Shown here: piece after piece, positions 9,342-16,243 of the stretch
Numbering within the stretch: the stretch's first letter is position 1
How the letters are laid out: each line of letters begins with the position of its first letter
Source: a virus
Length of the DNA stretch: 64,000 nucleotides
IMG/VR virus record: IMGVR_UViG_3300042346_000702
Location: 1-64,000 of that record
Reading direction: 5' to 3' (one strand)
Translations under genes and position numbers: made by a program
The notes under the pieces: model-generated
Seen by the model: the letters and a program-made list of their open reading frames with translations, nothing else
Told to the model about the DNA's origin: nothing
The model's database searches: none

Positions 9342-10073
9342 TTATTCCCCTTCGTTATCGTCAGTAAACCCAAATGACTTTTGAAGTTTCTTGAACATTA
9401 ATCGTGCAAGTGTCTTATTATGTTCTAAACCAACAATAGTTGCAAATTCGTCTTCATACCCAAGCTCTACCGCTCGACGTGCAACTGAACCACTTATCTC
9501 GTCATCATTCAAGTTCCCTGACGTATGTAGTTTTTCCATTGCTCTATCTAAAGCGGATTGCTTATCAGCTTTCTTGGTCTCAACCGCATCGTCCGTTCTA
9601 TCAAGCCCTGGAATGATGATATGTTCAATAGGCTTATCATCTTCAGTCTTGAAGCCTTTGTCTAACATATCTTTATAACCCTTAGCCCTGTCAGAACCCG
9701 CACCAATTGCAATCGGTTCGAACCCTGCATCACGAATAGCACCAAGTGCAAAGAACGCACTTTTAGAAGTCAAGAACTCTACACCGTTAGCCTTACCTGA
9801 TGCTTGCATATAAGTAATACGTTCATCAGCGGTAAGGGGGTTTTTCTTCTTATCTAAAGATGACTTCTCGCCAGCAATCACAACAACTACAGGTTTAGCT
9901 TCAATGTCTAAATGAGGGTTCTTACGAATGAACTCTTTCATTTTGTTGATTACTTTATAGTGGCCTTGAGTGGGCGGATTTAGTCTGCCTATCATAAACG
10001 CCACTCTTTTATTCTGCATTGGTGGCAAAGCTTCAAATAGGAATTCTTCTTCTGTTTCGTTTAGTAATGACAT
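9342..10073 (-). CDS. Cytidylyltransferase-like nucleotidyltransferase
   Basis: A 243-aa protein with a nucleotidyltransferase fold of the NMNAT/cytidylyltransferase group. Residues 24-45 carry the dinucleotide-binding strand and the TxGH form of the HxGH motif (GRLNPPTQGH, 29-38); a late ISGSVARR segment (193-200) matches the ISSTxxR motif that binds the triphosphate. The family transfers NMP to a phospho-substrate, for example making NAD or CDP-compounds; the substrate here is unknown. Odd points: it is the first gene of a late baseplate operon, not a metabolic operon, and its first 20 residues contain FLFE followed by ALPP, which looks like a head-protease cleavage site after a targeting peptide. 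It may be a virion-packaged enzyme, though that is inference. Confidence 0.75.
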   Translation of the reverse strand: MSLLNETEEEFLFEALPPMQNKRVAFMIGRLNPPTQGHYKVINKMKEFIRKNPHLDIEAKPVVVVIAGEKSSLDKKKNPLTADERITYMQASGKANGVEFLTSKSAFFALGAIRDAGFEPIAIGAGSDRAKGYKDMLDKGFKTEDDKPIEHIIIPGLDRTDDAVETKKADKQSALDRAMEKLHTSGNLNDDEISGSVARRAVELGYEDEFATIVGLEHNKTLARLMFKKLQKSFGFTDDNEGE

Positions 10074-10107
10074 ATTGTTAATTCACACTTATTTTGGAGT
10101 ATAGAAC

Positions 10108-10115
10108 TATTTATC
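10108..10115 (-). promoter_or_regulatory. Late promoter (GATAAATA) for the baseplate operon
   Basis: The minus strand reads GATAAATA 35 bases upstream of the nucleotidyltransferase start. The minus-strand genes from 10073 down to 206 are tightly packed, so this is the likely start of the whole baseplate operon. Confidence 0.6.
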
Positions 10116-10136
10116 ATTCAACAAAGAATGAAAAAA

Positions 10137-10166
10137 TTACACAAAATATCAAAATAGTGATATAAT
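10137..10166 (+). promoter_or_regulatory. Extended -10 promoter for the gp55-gp47-gp46 block
   Basis: TTACAC (10137-10142) and TATAAT (10161-10166) are 18 bases apart, and the -10 is preceded by TG at one base (TGATATAAT), an extended -10 that host RNA polymerase reads without an activator. It lies 53 bases upstream of the gp55 start and is divergent from the late promoter at 10108, which gives a clean early/late switch in the same gap. Confidence 0.65.
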
Positions 10167-10218
10167 TGATTAGTGGTCATTTATAACAGCACTAACCTTA
10201 CAAGGGAGTTCCAATCAA

Positions 10219-10782
10219 ATGACCAAATCAATTTTAATTTTTGAACCTAATTCTAACGATACACCTTTAGAAGAACCAACAGCTTTAGAACCTCAGATAG
10301 AACAAAAAACAAAGAAAGAAAAACCACCTAAACCTCCAAAATTCAAACGTCCAAAGGCAACTTCTACTGAAGGGCATTATGTAACCAATGCCGTCTTATT
10401 GCCTGAAATGCTCCGTGCTAAAGCTCTCGGCCGAGTAACACCCGAACTCGCCGAAATGTTTTTGAAGATTGCTACTCGTTATTCAATGAGTAAGAATTAT
10501 GCTCATCTATCATCTATTCGTGATGATATGATTTCCAATGCAGTTCTCAATCTACTTCAAAACGGTCTCAAATTCAACCCTGAAAAATCTAGTAATCCAT
10601 TCAGTTATACTACGCAATGTTGTTATCATAGTTTCTTAATGGTTATTGCAGAAGAAAAGAAACAACGCGAAATTCGAGATACATTACTTTTAGATAATGG
10701 AGTAAATGCATCGCTTGGACATATGGAAAAAGAACACGATAGTTATCGCGAAAAACATGCGGAGTTCTTTGATAATGAGTAA
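10219..10782 (+). CDS. gp55: Late transcription sigma factor, T4 gp55-like
   Basis: A 187-aa protein close in length to T4 gp55 (185 aa), the sigma70-related factor that lets host RNA polymerase recognise TATAAATA. Family features seen are YVTNAVLLPEM (about residues 54-64), a helix with RDDMISNAVLNLLQNGLKF and FNPEKSSNPFSYTTQCCYHSFL (about 110-140), which correspond to the region-2-like core. The first 45 residues are acidic then Pro/Lys rich. A good ribosome binding site (AAGGGAG) lies 10 bases before the ATG. Its stop overlaps the gp47 start, as in the T4 order 55-47-46. It fits the many TATAAATA-type boxes in this window. Confidence 0.88.
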   Translation: MTKSILIFEPNSNDTPLEEPTALEPQIEQKTKKEKPPKPPKFKRPKATSTEGHYVTNAVLLPEMLRAKALGRVTPELAEMFLKIATRYSMSKNYAHLSSIRDDMISNAVLNLLQNGLKFNPEKSSNPFSYTTQCCYHSFLMVIAEEKKQREIRDTLLLDNGVNASLGHMEKEHDSYREKHAEFFDNE

Positions 10783-11860
10783 TGATATTGCTTTCATTGA
10801 CATTTGTACAGAATACGGTATTCATATTTCATCAATCAGTAAAATTGCAATGTTTACTGATATTCATTGGGGAAATCATCATAATTCAGTTCAACATAAT
10901 ATAGATTGTGCAACTTATATTGAATGGTTTATAAAACAAGTTGCAAAGAATGATGTTGATTGTATCTTCTTTCTTGGAGATTGGTTTGAACATCGTGGTG
11001 CAATCAATAGTTTGACTGCACACTATTCAATTAACGCTCTTAGACGATTAAACTCGTTAGGTATTCCAATATTAATGTTAGTAGGGAATCATGATTTATA
11101 TCATAGACATAATCGAGAAATCCATTCAGCGGAAACTTTCAAAGAATTGAACAATGTTCATATTATCGATGCTCCGGCTAAACTTAATGATATGTTATTA
11201 TTGCCTTATCTTTTCAAAGATGAATATCCATTAGTTGCACCACAAGTTAATAAATCTAAATATGTCTTTGGTCATTTTGAGTTTAGAAACTTTTATTTGA
11301 CTGGTACTAATGCAAGAGCCGAACATGGATATCATCATAAATTATTTGATGGTCCAACTCATATCTTCTCTGGTCATTATCATAAAAGACAAGCAACTGA
11401 TAATGTTATCTACATAGGTAATCCGTTCGGCACTTCATATGCAGATGCTGGCGATTATGAACGAGGTTGTTGTATCTTAAATGTTAGTACAGCTGAAGTA
11501 TCTTTTATTGATTATGAAGCAGGTCCAACTTATCTAAAAACTGAGTTAAGCTCGTTACTTGATGAATTAGTAAAACCTAAGAATAAAGCACGAGTTAGAT
11601 GTTTATTAGATGTGGAAGTAACTTACTCTGAAGCTCAAGCACTAAAGCAAGAGTTTATGGAGTTATACGACTTACGTGAGTTAATACTTGAAGAAAATGT
11701 CAAAGAACAACAAGCGGCTCTTGAAGAAAGTATTGCTGAGCTTGAAGAATTAGACTTAAGTTCTTTAGATGAAACTGTTATGAAACTTATTGAAACTGGG
11801 GTTCAAGCAACATCAACTATTAACCCTACCACATTAGTATCAATCTACAAACTATTATAG
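10775..11860 (+). CDS. gp47: Recombination nuclease subunit, T4 gp47-like (Mre11/SbcD family)
   Basis: A 361-aa metallophosphoesterase that with gp46 resects DNA ends for recombination-dependent replication. The five phosphoesterase motifs are present: FTDIHWG (D29, H31), FLGDWFEHRG (GD at 68-69), VGNHDLYH (103-110), FGHFEF (about 165-170) and SGHYHKR (199-205). The start at 10775 is chosen over an upstream in-frame ATG at 10706 because it has GGAG ten bases before it and overlaps the gp55 stop by 8 bases, typical for coupled translation. The gp46 gene follows four bases after the stop. Length fits T4 gp47 (339 aa). Confidence 0.93.
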   Translation: MSNDIAFIDICTEYGIHISSISKIAMFTDIHWGNHHNSVQHNIDCATYIEWFIKQVAKNDVDCIFFLGDWFEHRGAINSLTAHYSINALRRLNSLGIPILMLVGNHDLYHRHNREIHSAETFKELNNVHIIDAPAKLNDMLLLPYLFKDEYPLVAPQVNKSKYVFGHFEFRNFYLTGTNARAEHGYHHKLFDGPTHIFSGHYHKRQATDNVIYIGNPFGTSYADAGDYERGCCILNVSTAEVSFIDYEAGPTYLKTELSSLLDELVKPKNKARVRCLLDVEVTYSEAQALKQEFMELYDLRELILEENVKEQQAALEESIAELEELDLSSLDETVMKLIETGVQATSTINPTTLVSIYKLL

Positions 11861-11864
11861 AATT

Positions 11865-13616
11865 ATGCAAAGATTAAAAGCAATAAGATTACGTTTTAGA
11901 AACTTCATGTCATTTGGTAACCAATGGACTGAAATCAATTTTGAAGACTCTACTTCTACTTTCATTTACGGAGAAAACATAGATACTAATACTAGAAATG
12001 GTGCTGGTAAAACTTCAATTCTAAATGCTATTGTATATGCCGTCTATAATCGAGCTTTTGATAATATCACCTTACCTCGACTAATCAATATCACTAATGC
12101 GGCAAAGAATACTTTGATGGAAGTTGAGTATCTTTTTTCTAAAGGTTCTGACATATATGAAATCAAACGTAAGCGAGGTGAATCTCACGGTGTAACTTTA
12201 GAAGAAAATGGAATTGATATTACTCCAGATAGTATTAACGAAACTGATGCATTGATAGAACGTATCTATGGTAGAAGTTATGAACTTTTTACTAGAGTAA
12301 TTGTCTTTGCTGGTAATACTACGCCATTCCTTGATTTACCGGTTAGTTTGCAACGAGCTCATATTGAAGAACTATTCAACATTACAGTCTTAAGCGAAAA
12401 AGCTCAAAAGCTGAAGAAGGTTATTCAAACTAGTGAAAGTGATGCAAAGGTAGAAGAAGCCTTATTGAAAGAACGAGAAACTTCGTCAAAGCTGAAGCAG
12501 AAACGTTTAGCAGAGTTTGAACAAAAGGTCATTAGTTGGGAAGAACAGAAAGAAGCTAAGCTAATAAGTTATCGCAAGCAATTAGCTTCAGTAGAAGGCA
12601 TTGACTTTACTAATGAACGAGAACTATTTGAACGTAAGACAAAGTTGTCAGAAGAACAACAACGAACCTCTTCAACTAAGGCATCGCTAACACGAGCTAA
12701 AGAACGACTTGATAAAGATATTGCAACACTCCTAAAACAGCAACAGCATTTGGAAGATGACAAGTGTCCGTATTGCTTACAGAACATGGCAGATGCAGCT
12801 TCTAAGCTACATGACATTGAAGAGAAGCTGTTAGCTCTTGTTGCTTCTTTAGAAGAGCATGAAGAAAAACTAGCGACAGAAACGACTAAGCTAACTAACA
12901 TCCAAGCTGAATTGAAAGAAGTCAACGAAAGTATGACATATGATAATCTTCCAGTGTTACTTGATACATTAGCAAACATGAATACCTTACAAGTTCAATT
13001 ACGCGAACTCGAACTAGCAGAAAATCCATACTTTGAAACATATGAACAAATGGAGTCAGAAGTAAATGAAAGTTCTATTAGCTATGAGAAACTAGATGAA
13101 TTGAAAAGCACCATTGAACACCAACAGTTTCTTTTGAAACTTTTGACTGATAAGAATAGCTTCTTAAGACGTCGCATTATCAGTCGAACTATCCCGTTTC
13201 TAAATCTTAGAATGAATACTTATGCTAAGCAATTAGGATTACCACATGTCATACAGTTCAAAGATGATATGACTTGTATGGTGTCTCAGTATGGACGAGA
13301 ACTTGATTTTGGTAACTTATCCGCTGGCGAAAAGAAACGTGTCAATCTTGCAATGTCATTAGCTTTTAGAGATGTCTTACATCATTTACATGCAAAAGAT
13401 AACTTACTGTTTGTCGATGAAATTGATGCTTCGTTATGTGCATCCGGGGTTGAAAGTGTTGTTGCTTTACTAAACCAAAAGACAAAAGAAGATGAACTAT
13501 CAACCTGGGTCATTATGCATCGTGAAGGTGTAGAAGATAAGTTTGATAGAAAGATGTTGGTCATAAAGGAGAATGGCTTTAGTACCGTTAGTTTGCAAAG
13601 CGAAGAGTGTAAATAG
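11865..13616 (+). CDS. gp46: Recombination nuclease ATPase, T4 gp46-like (Rad50/SbcC family)
   Basis: A 583-aa SMC-like ATPase, close to T4 gp46 (560 aa). Walker A is NGAGKTS (45-51), the ABC signature is LSAGEKKRVNLA (about 484-495) and Walker B is LLFVDEIDAS (about 513-522). Two coiled-coil arms (about 175-290 and 310-430) flank a zinc hook CPYC (about 301-304) that would pair two molecules. It works with gp47 in the preceding gene. All key residues are intact. Confidence 0.95.
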   Translation: MQRLKAIRLRFRNFMSFGNQWTEINFEDSTSTFIYGENIDTNTRNGAGKTSILNAIVYAVYNRAFDNITLPRLINITNAAKNTLMEVEYLFSKGSDIYEIKRKRGESHGVTLEENGIDITPDSINETDALIERIYGRSYELFTRVIVFAGNTTPFLDLPVSLQRAHIEELFNITVLSEKAQKLKKVIQTSESDAKVEEALLKERETSSKLKQKRLAEFEQKVISWEEQKEAKLISYRKQLASVEGIDFTNERELFERKTKLSEEQQRTSSTKASLTRAKERLDKDIATLLKQQQHLEDDKCPYCLQNMADAASKLHDIEEKLLALVASLEEHEEKLATETTKLTNIQAELKEVNESMTYDNLPVLLDTLANMNTLQVQLRELELAENPYFETYEQMESEVNESSISYEKLDELKSTIEHQQFLLKLLTDKNSFLRRRIISRTIPFLNLRMNTYAKQLGLPHVIQFKDDMTCMVSQYGRELDFGNLSAGEKKRVNLAMSLAFRDVLHHLHAKDNLLFVDEIDASLCASGVESVVALLNQKTKEDELSTWVIMHREGVEDKFDRKMLVIKENGFSTVSLQSEECK

Positions 13617-13653
13617 TAATAACTTTCCACGAATACGTACAGGATTACTTTAC

Positions 13654-14250
13654 ATGAGCATATTACAAGAACTATTAGAACTTCGCCGTCAATCACTAAC
13701 TGAAGAAGGCGAACAAGAACAACAGCAAGAAGGTGGGGATAAAGAGGATGCACCTAAAGATGAACATAAAAGCATGAAAGACCATCTTCAAGATATGTTC
13801 AAAGAAGCTGATGGTAATGGCAGTCTTCAACCTTATGTAAAGAATGAAACTTTACAAGCTAAGGAAGCAAATGTTGGAGAAGAAATCCATCAAAACTTTC
13901 CTGGTGTTCCGTCAAAGAACATTGTGACAAAAGAAGGTGACTTAGTTGTTCGTGATAGCGAAAATCCAAATGCAATGAAAGTTGTTCCAAAACACGAGTT
14001 TGAAGTTGAATACGAAATCGAAAAAAGCGATAGCAAACCAGATGCAGAAGGCTATACATCATATCGTTCAAAAGGGCAAATCTTAGCATTTCAATATAAC
14101 GAACATGAACCTCTTAGACTGCAAGATGAACATGGACATACCATTCACGTAAAGTTCGGTGACTATCTCGGCTATCCAACCGATGATGCTTCAACTCTAA
14201 TCCAACTTGATAAGACTCATTTTGAACAAAACTATCGATTAGCGGACTAA
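13654..14250 (+). CDS. Conserved hypothetical protein
   Basis: A 198-aa protein of unknown function. The start at 13654 is preferred over an upstream one at 13573 because the earlier frame runs inside gp46 and the segment from MSILQELLELRR starts a clean helix. The first 70 residues are strongly charged and disordered-looking (Glu/Gln rich). Residues about 75-195 form a compact beta-rich domain with VVPKHEFEVEYE, YRSKGQILAFQYNEHEPL and a closing KFGDYLGYP. It lies 37 bases after gp46 and one base before a nuclease gene, so it belongs to the replication/recombination operon. No motif suggests an enzyme. Confidence 0.7.
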   Translation: MSILQELLELRRQSLTEEGEQEQQQEGGDKEDAPKDEHKSMKDHLQDMFKEADGNGSLQPYVKNETLQAKEANVGEEIHQNFPGVPSKNIVTKEGDLVVRDSENPNAMKVVPKHEFEVEYEIEKSDSKPDAEGYTSYRSKGQILAFQYNEHEPLRLQDEHGHTIHVKFGDYLGYPTDDASTLIQLDKTHFEQNYRLAD

Positions 14251-14251
14251 T

Positions 14252-14791
14252 ATGCAAACAGAAACTATAACAATACCTATAAAGAAGAAGCGAATAAATT
14301 CCAAAAGTAAAGGTTCTTCAAATGAACTGAAGCTCTCAAAACTTTTAGCAGAACATTTGGCACCCCTTAAATTCGTAAGAACACAACAATCTGGTGCAAT
14401 TACTGGCGGAAAGAACTTTGGGTTTAGAGGACATATGTTCTCTAAGCAAACACTTGAACATTATGTTGGTGATGTAGTGCCAAGTAATGAAGAAGAAGCA
14501 GGAGTAAAGTTTCGATTTGTGATTGAGACTAAAGCATACAAAACTCCTGATAGCTTTGAGTCCCTCTTTGTCGGAAAGCATAGTGTGTATGGTTGGCTTG
14601 ATGAAGTTGATGTTGATAAAGTCAAGGTCAATAAAGAAGGAATTGTGATTATGAAATGGAACAACACCCCTTACTATGCCGCAGTAAGACCTCACATTGA
14701 ACTCCCATGCAAACATATGACTTTACCATCTGGCGATAAAGTCTGTCATTTGTTAGAGCTTCTAAAACATAACTCTTTTTGGATATTGTGA
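14252..14791 (+). CDS. PD-(D/E)XK nuclease-like protein
   Basis: A 179-aa protein with the layout of a PD-(D/E)XK nuclease: a conserved acidic residue in the first helix (SSNELKLSKLL, E25), a GD (D74) and the ExK of IETKAYK (E92, K94), followed by a basic strand-helix region. This is the core found in Holliday-junction resolvases and some restriction-type nucleases; the spacing between D74 and E92 is wide but plausible. Its location directly behind gp46/gp47 suggests a part in DNA processing or recombination. The exact substrate is unknown, and the catalytic assignment is by eye. Confidence 0.6.
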   Translation: MQTETITIPIKKKRINSKSKGSSNELKLSKLLAEHLAPLKFVRTQQSGAITGGKNFGFRGHMFSKQTLEHYVGDVVPSNEEEAGVKFRFVIETKAYKTPDSFESLFVGKHSVYGWLDEVDVDKVKVNKEGIVIMKWNNTPYYAAVRPHIELPCKHMTLPSGDKVCHLLELLKHNSFWIL

Positions 14792-14797
14792 TATAAT
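14789..14797 (+). promoter_or_regulatory. Extended -10 promoter
   Basis: TGATATAAT, with TG at 14789-14790 and TATAAT at 14792-14797, overlaps the end of the nuclease gene and lies 34 bases before the next ATG at 14831. The same TGATATAAT string occurs before gp55. No good -35 is seen, consistent with extended -10 function. Confidence 0.5.
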
Positions 14798-14830
14798 ATA
14801 ACTTCAATAATACTTTTAGGAAATACCCAT

Positions 14831-15115
14831 ATGAACTTAAAAACTGCAAAAGCATTAAGAAAAGCTGCTCGTGTTATGGCTGCTTCTAGTGGCATTGTCT
14901 TAGACAGACAATTGGTTGAAAACGAAAGCCGTCGCAAGTATCACTTTGAACTATTGAAAGATATTGATGGTGGTCCAATTGTTGATAGCGAAACAGGTCG
15001 TCCAAAATACAATGCAACGTTTGTTGCTTATGGGCAAATGACCAACGAACCTGCTTCAGTTCGCGGCACTTACCGTTCGTTAAAACGTTCTTTCAAAAAC
15101 ACTCCTAATCGCTAA
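14831..15115 (+). CDS. Small basic conserved hypothetical protein
   Basis: A 94-aa protein with a basic N-terminal helix (MNLKTAKALRKAARVM), a central strand region (KYHFELLKD, YNATFVAYGQM) and a basic tail (RGTYRSLKRSFKNTPNR). The composition suggests nucleic-acid contact, but no known domain was recognised. It has its own putative promoter at 14789. Its 3' end overlaps the convergent gene at 15112 by four bases. Confidence 0.7.
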   Translation: MNLKTAKALRKAARVMAASSGIVLDRQLVENESRRKYHFELLKDIDGGPIVDSETGRPKYNATFVAYGQMTNEPASVRGTYRSLKRSFKNTPNR

Positions 15116-15336
15116 TACACAGGGTTGTGTTTCTTAGCTTCCTGCTCTAATCTTTTATTGATAAAGTCGGAAGCAATGTCACGTTCACCCGCTGTCATTT
15201 GCAAAGTTGTATGATAATCCCATGCACCACGAGAATACCAAGATAGTTCTAAACAACTTTGAATGATTGATTTTATCTCTGCTCCGAGCTGGTCAATTAG
15301 TGCTTGAATTCGTGCTAATTCACCTGAACGGAGCAT
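15112..15336 (-). CDS. Small tail-assembly-type protein, frameshift extension of the gp26-like gene
   Basis: A 74-aa ORF with the pattern of the second part of tail assembly chaperones: a helix, then LSWYSRGAWDYHTTLQMTAGER-like residues (aromatic residues, an M and an ER pair), then a short charged helix. Its ATG shares one base with the stop of the gp26-like gene (TAATG). The -1 frame from the slippery heptamer at 15342-15348 enters exactly this reading frame, so it is probably made in part as a fusion. Separate initiation at the overlapping ATG is the alternative. Its role would be at the tape measure or hub stage of tail assembly. Confidence 0.7.
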   Translation of the reverse strand: MLRSGELARIQALIDQLGAEIKSIIQSCLELSWYSRGAWDYHTTLQMTAGERDIASDFINKRLEQEAKKHNPVY

Positions 15337-16121
15337 TAGGAGAAAAAACTTATAGGGTTCAATGGAAGTTCAACATCAAATTTTTCACCACAATCACGAC
15401 ATACTAAAGTAGATGTCAAATCTAATCCCCAATTATTGATATCATCAAGATATCCTGCTATTCGGTCAATATGATTTGCTCCAGCAGATCTAATCCATTC
15501 GCTAATCAAATTTCTATCTTCAATTCCGTCAATACTCTGAATAACACTCATTAGGTTCATAAAGATATTGTTTTGAATATCCTCAACTGAGAGTTTTTCT
15601 TTGCCTTCGTTTGCTTGTAACACTTCAATAATTTTGTCATATCTAGCAGGTTGAAGTTTTACTATTTGTCCATTTTCTAATCTAACCACAAACTGATTTT
15701 CTAGAATAGTTGAGTCAAGATACTTTATTGTTGATAATACTTGTTCTAAATCAATAGTATATGTATGTTGTCTTCCGTTTTCGCAACGATGATTGGCAGT
15801 AATTTCATAACTTGGTCCATAAGTCACTAATCTCAAGAATAGCATAATAGCATCAACATCTTTACCAAATAGTTCAGTTGGTTTTATAATTCCTTGAATA
15901 CAATTTGAGAATACTGGGTCTAATGCTTTACCGGTAAATAACATATCAGGATTCTTGAGAACTACTTCATCAAATGCATTCATTGGCTGAATATGTAATT
16001 CTCCAGCAGTAATACTACTATCTAATTCCCCGTTCGAATATAGAAGACCTCTAGAAGGTAATTGAAGAACTCGGCCTGGAAGTTTTAATTTAGCGAGAAG
16101 TGGATTGTGTTCATTTAACAT
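15336..16121 (-). CDS. gp26: T4 gp26-like baseplate hub assembly protein
   Basis: A 261-aa protein of the T4_baseplate family (T4 gp26 type). The N-terminal strand LKLPGRVLQLPSRGLLYSNGEL followed by a TAGELHIQPMNAFDEVVL segment and the FVVRLENGQIVKLQPARY strand fit the family. Near the C-terminus a CRDCGEKFDVELPLNPISFF segment resembles a single zinc-binding CxxC knuckle with the usual FF ending. T4 gp26 acts in hub assembly. Here it ends at the TAATG overlap with a small ORF and carries a slippery heptamer just before its stop, so it may be the first half of a G/GT-like pair beside the divergently oriented tape measure gene. It has its own late promoter at 16175-16182. Confidence 0.75.
   Translation of the reverse strand: MLNEHNPLLAKLKLPGRVLQLPSRGLLYSNGELDSSITAGELHIQPMNAFDEVVLKNPDMLFTGKALDPVFSNCIQGIIKPTELFGKDVDAIMLFLRLVTYGPSYEITANHRCENGRQHTYTIDLEQVLSTIKYLDSTILENQFVVRLENGQIVKLQPARYDKIIEVLQANEGKEKLSVEDIQNNIFMNLMSVIQSIDGIEDRNLISEWIRSAGANHIDRIAGYLDDINNWGLDLTSTLVCRDCGEKFDVELPLNPISFFS
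15342..15348 (-). promoter_or_regulatory. Candidate -1 ribosomal frameshift site (T TTT TTC)
   Basis: On the minus strand the gp26-like gene ends AGT TTT TTC TCC TAA. The heptamer T TTT TTC fits the X XXY YYZ rule in the correct frame, two codons before the stop. After a -1 slip the reading continues CTC CTA ATG into the small ORF, giving a 336-aa fusion. No stimulatory stem-loop or Shine-Dalgarno-like sequence was identified by eye. Confidence 0.6.
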
Positions 16122-16159
16122 GATGTAAGAAACCTTATAATATAGAGTTATGATTATAC

Positions 16160-16167
16160 AATAAATA
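16160..16167 (+). promoter_or_regulatory. Possible late promoter (AATAAATA) for the tape measure operon
   Basis: AATAAATA lies 76 bases upstream of the tape measure ATG, one base from the consensus. It is divergent to the exact TATAAATA at 16175-16182. The distance to the gene is longer than for most late genes here. Confidence 0.35.
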
Positions 16168-16174
16168 CTAAAAC

Positions 16175-16182
16175 TATTTATA
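16175..16182 (-). promoter_or_regulatory. Late promoter (TATAAATA) for the gp26-like operon
   Basis: The minus strand reads the exact T4 late consensus TATAAATA, 53 bases upstream of the gp26-like start codon. Confidence 0.75.
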
Positions 16183-16243
16183 CTTTGTAAATACCCACCA
16201 TATACCCAACATCACTGCAAAGCAAGAGAGAGAAATACAAATT

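Noticed and set aside
12569-12979. Antisense ORF of 136 aa across gp46
   Set aside because: It is a shadow of the coiled-coil region, rich in Ser and Leu, with no ribosome site and no recognised domain.
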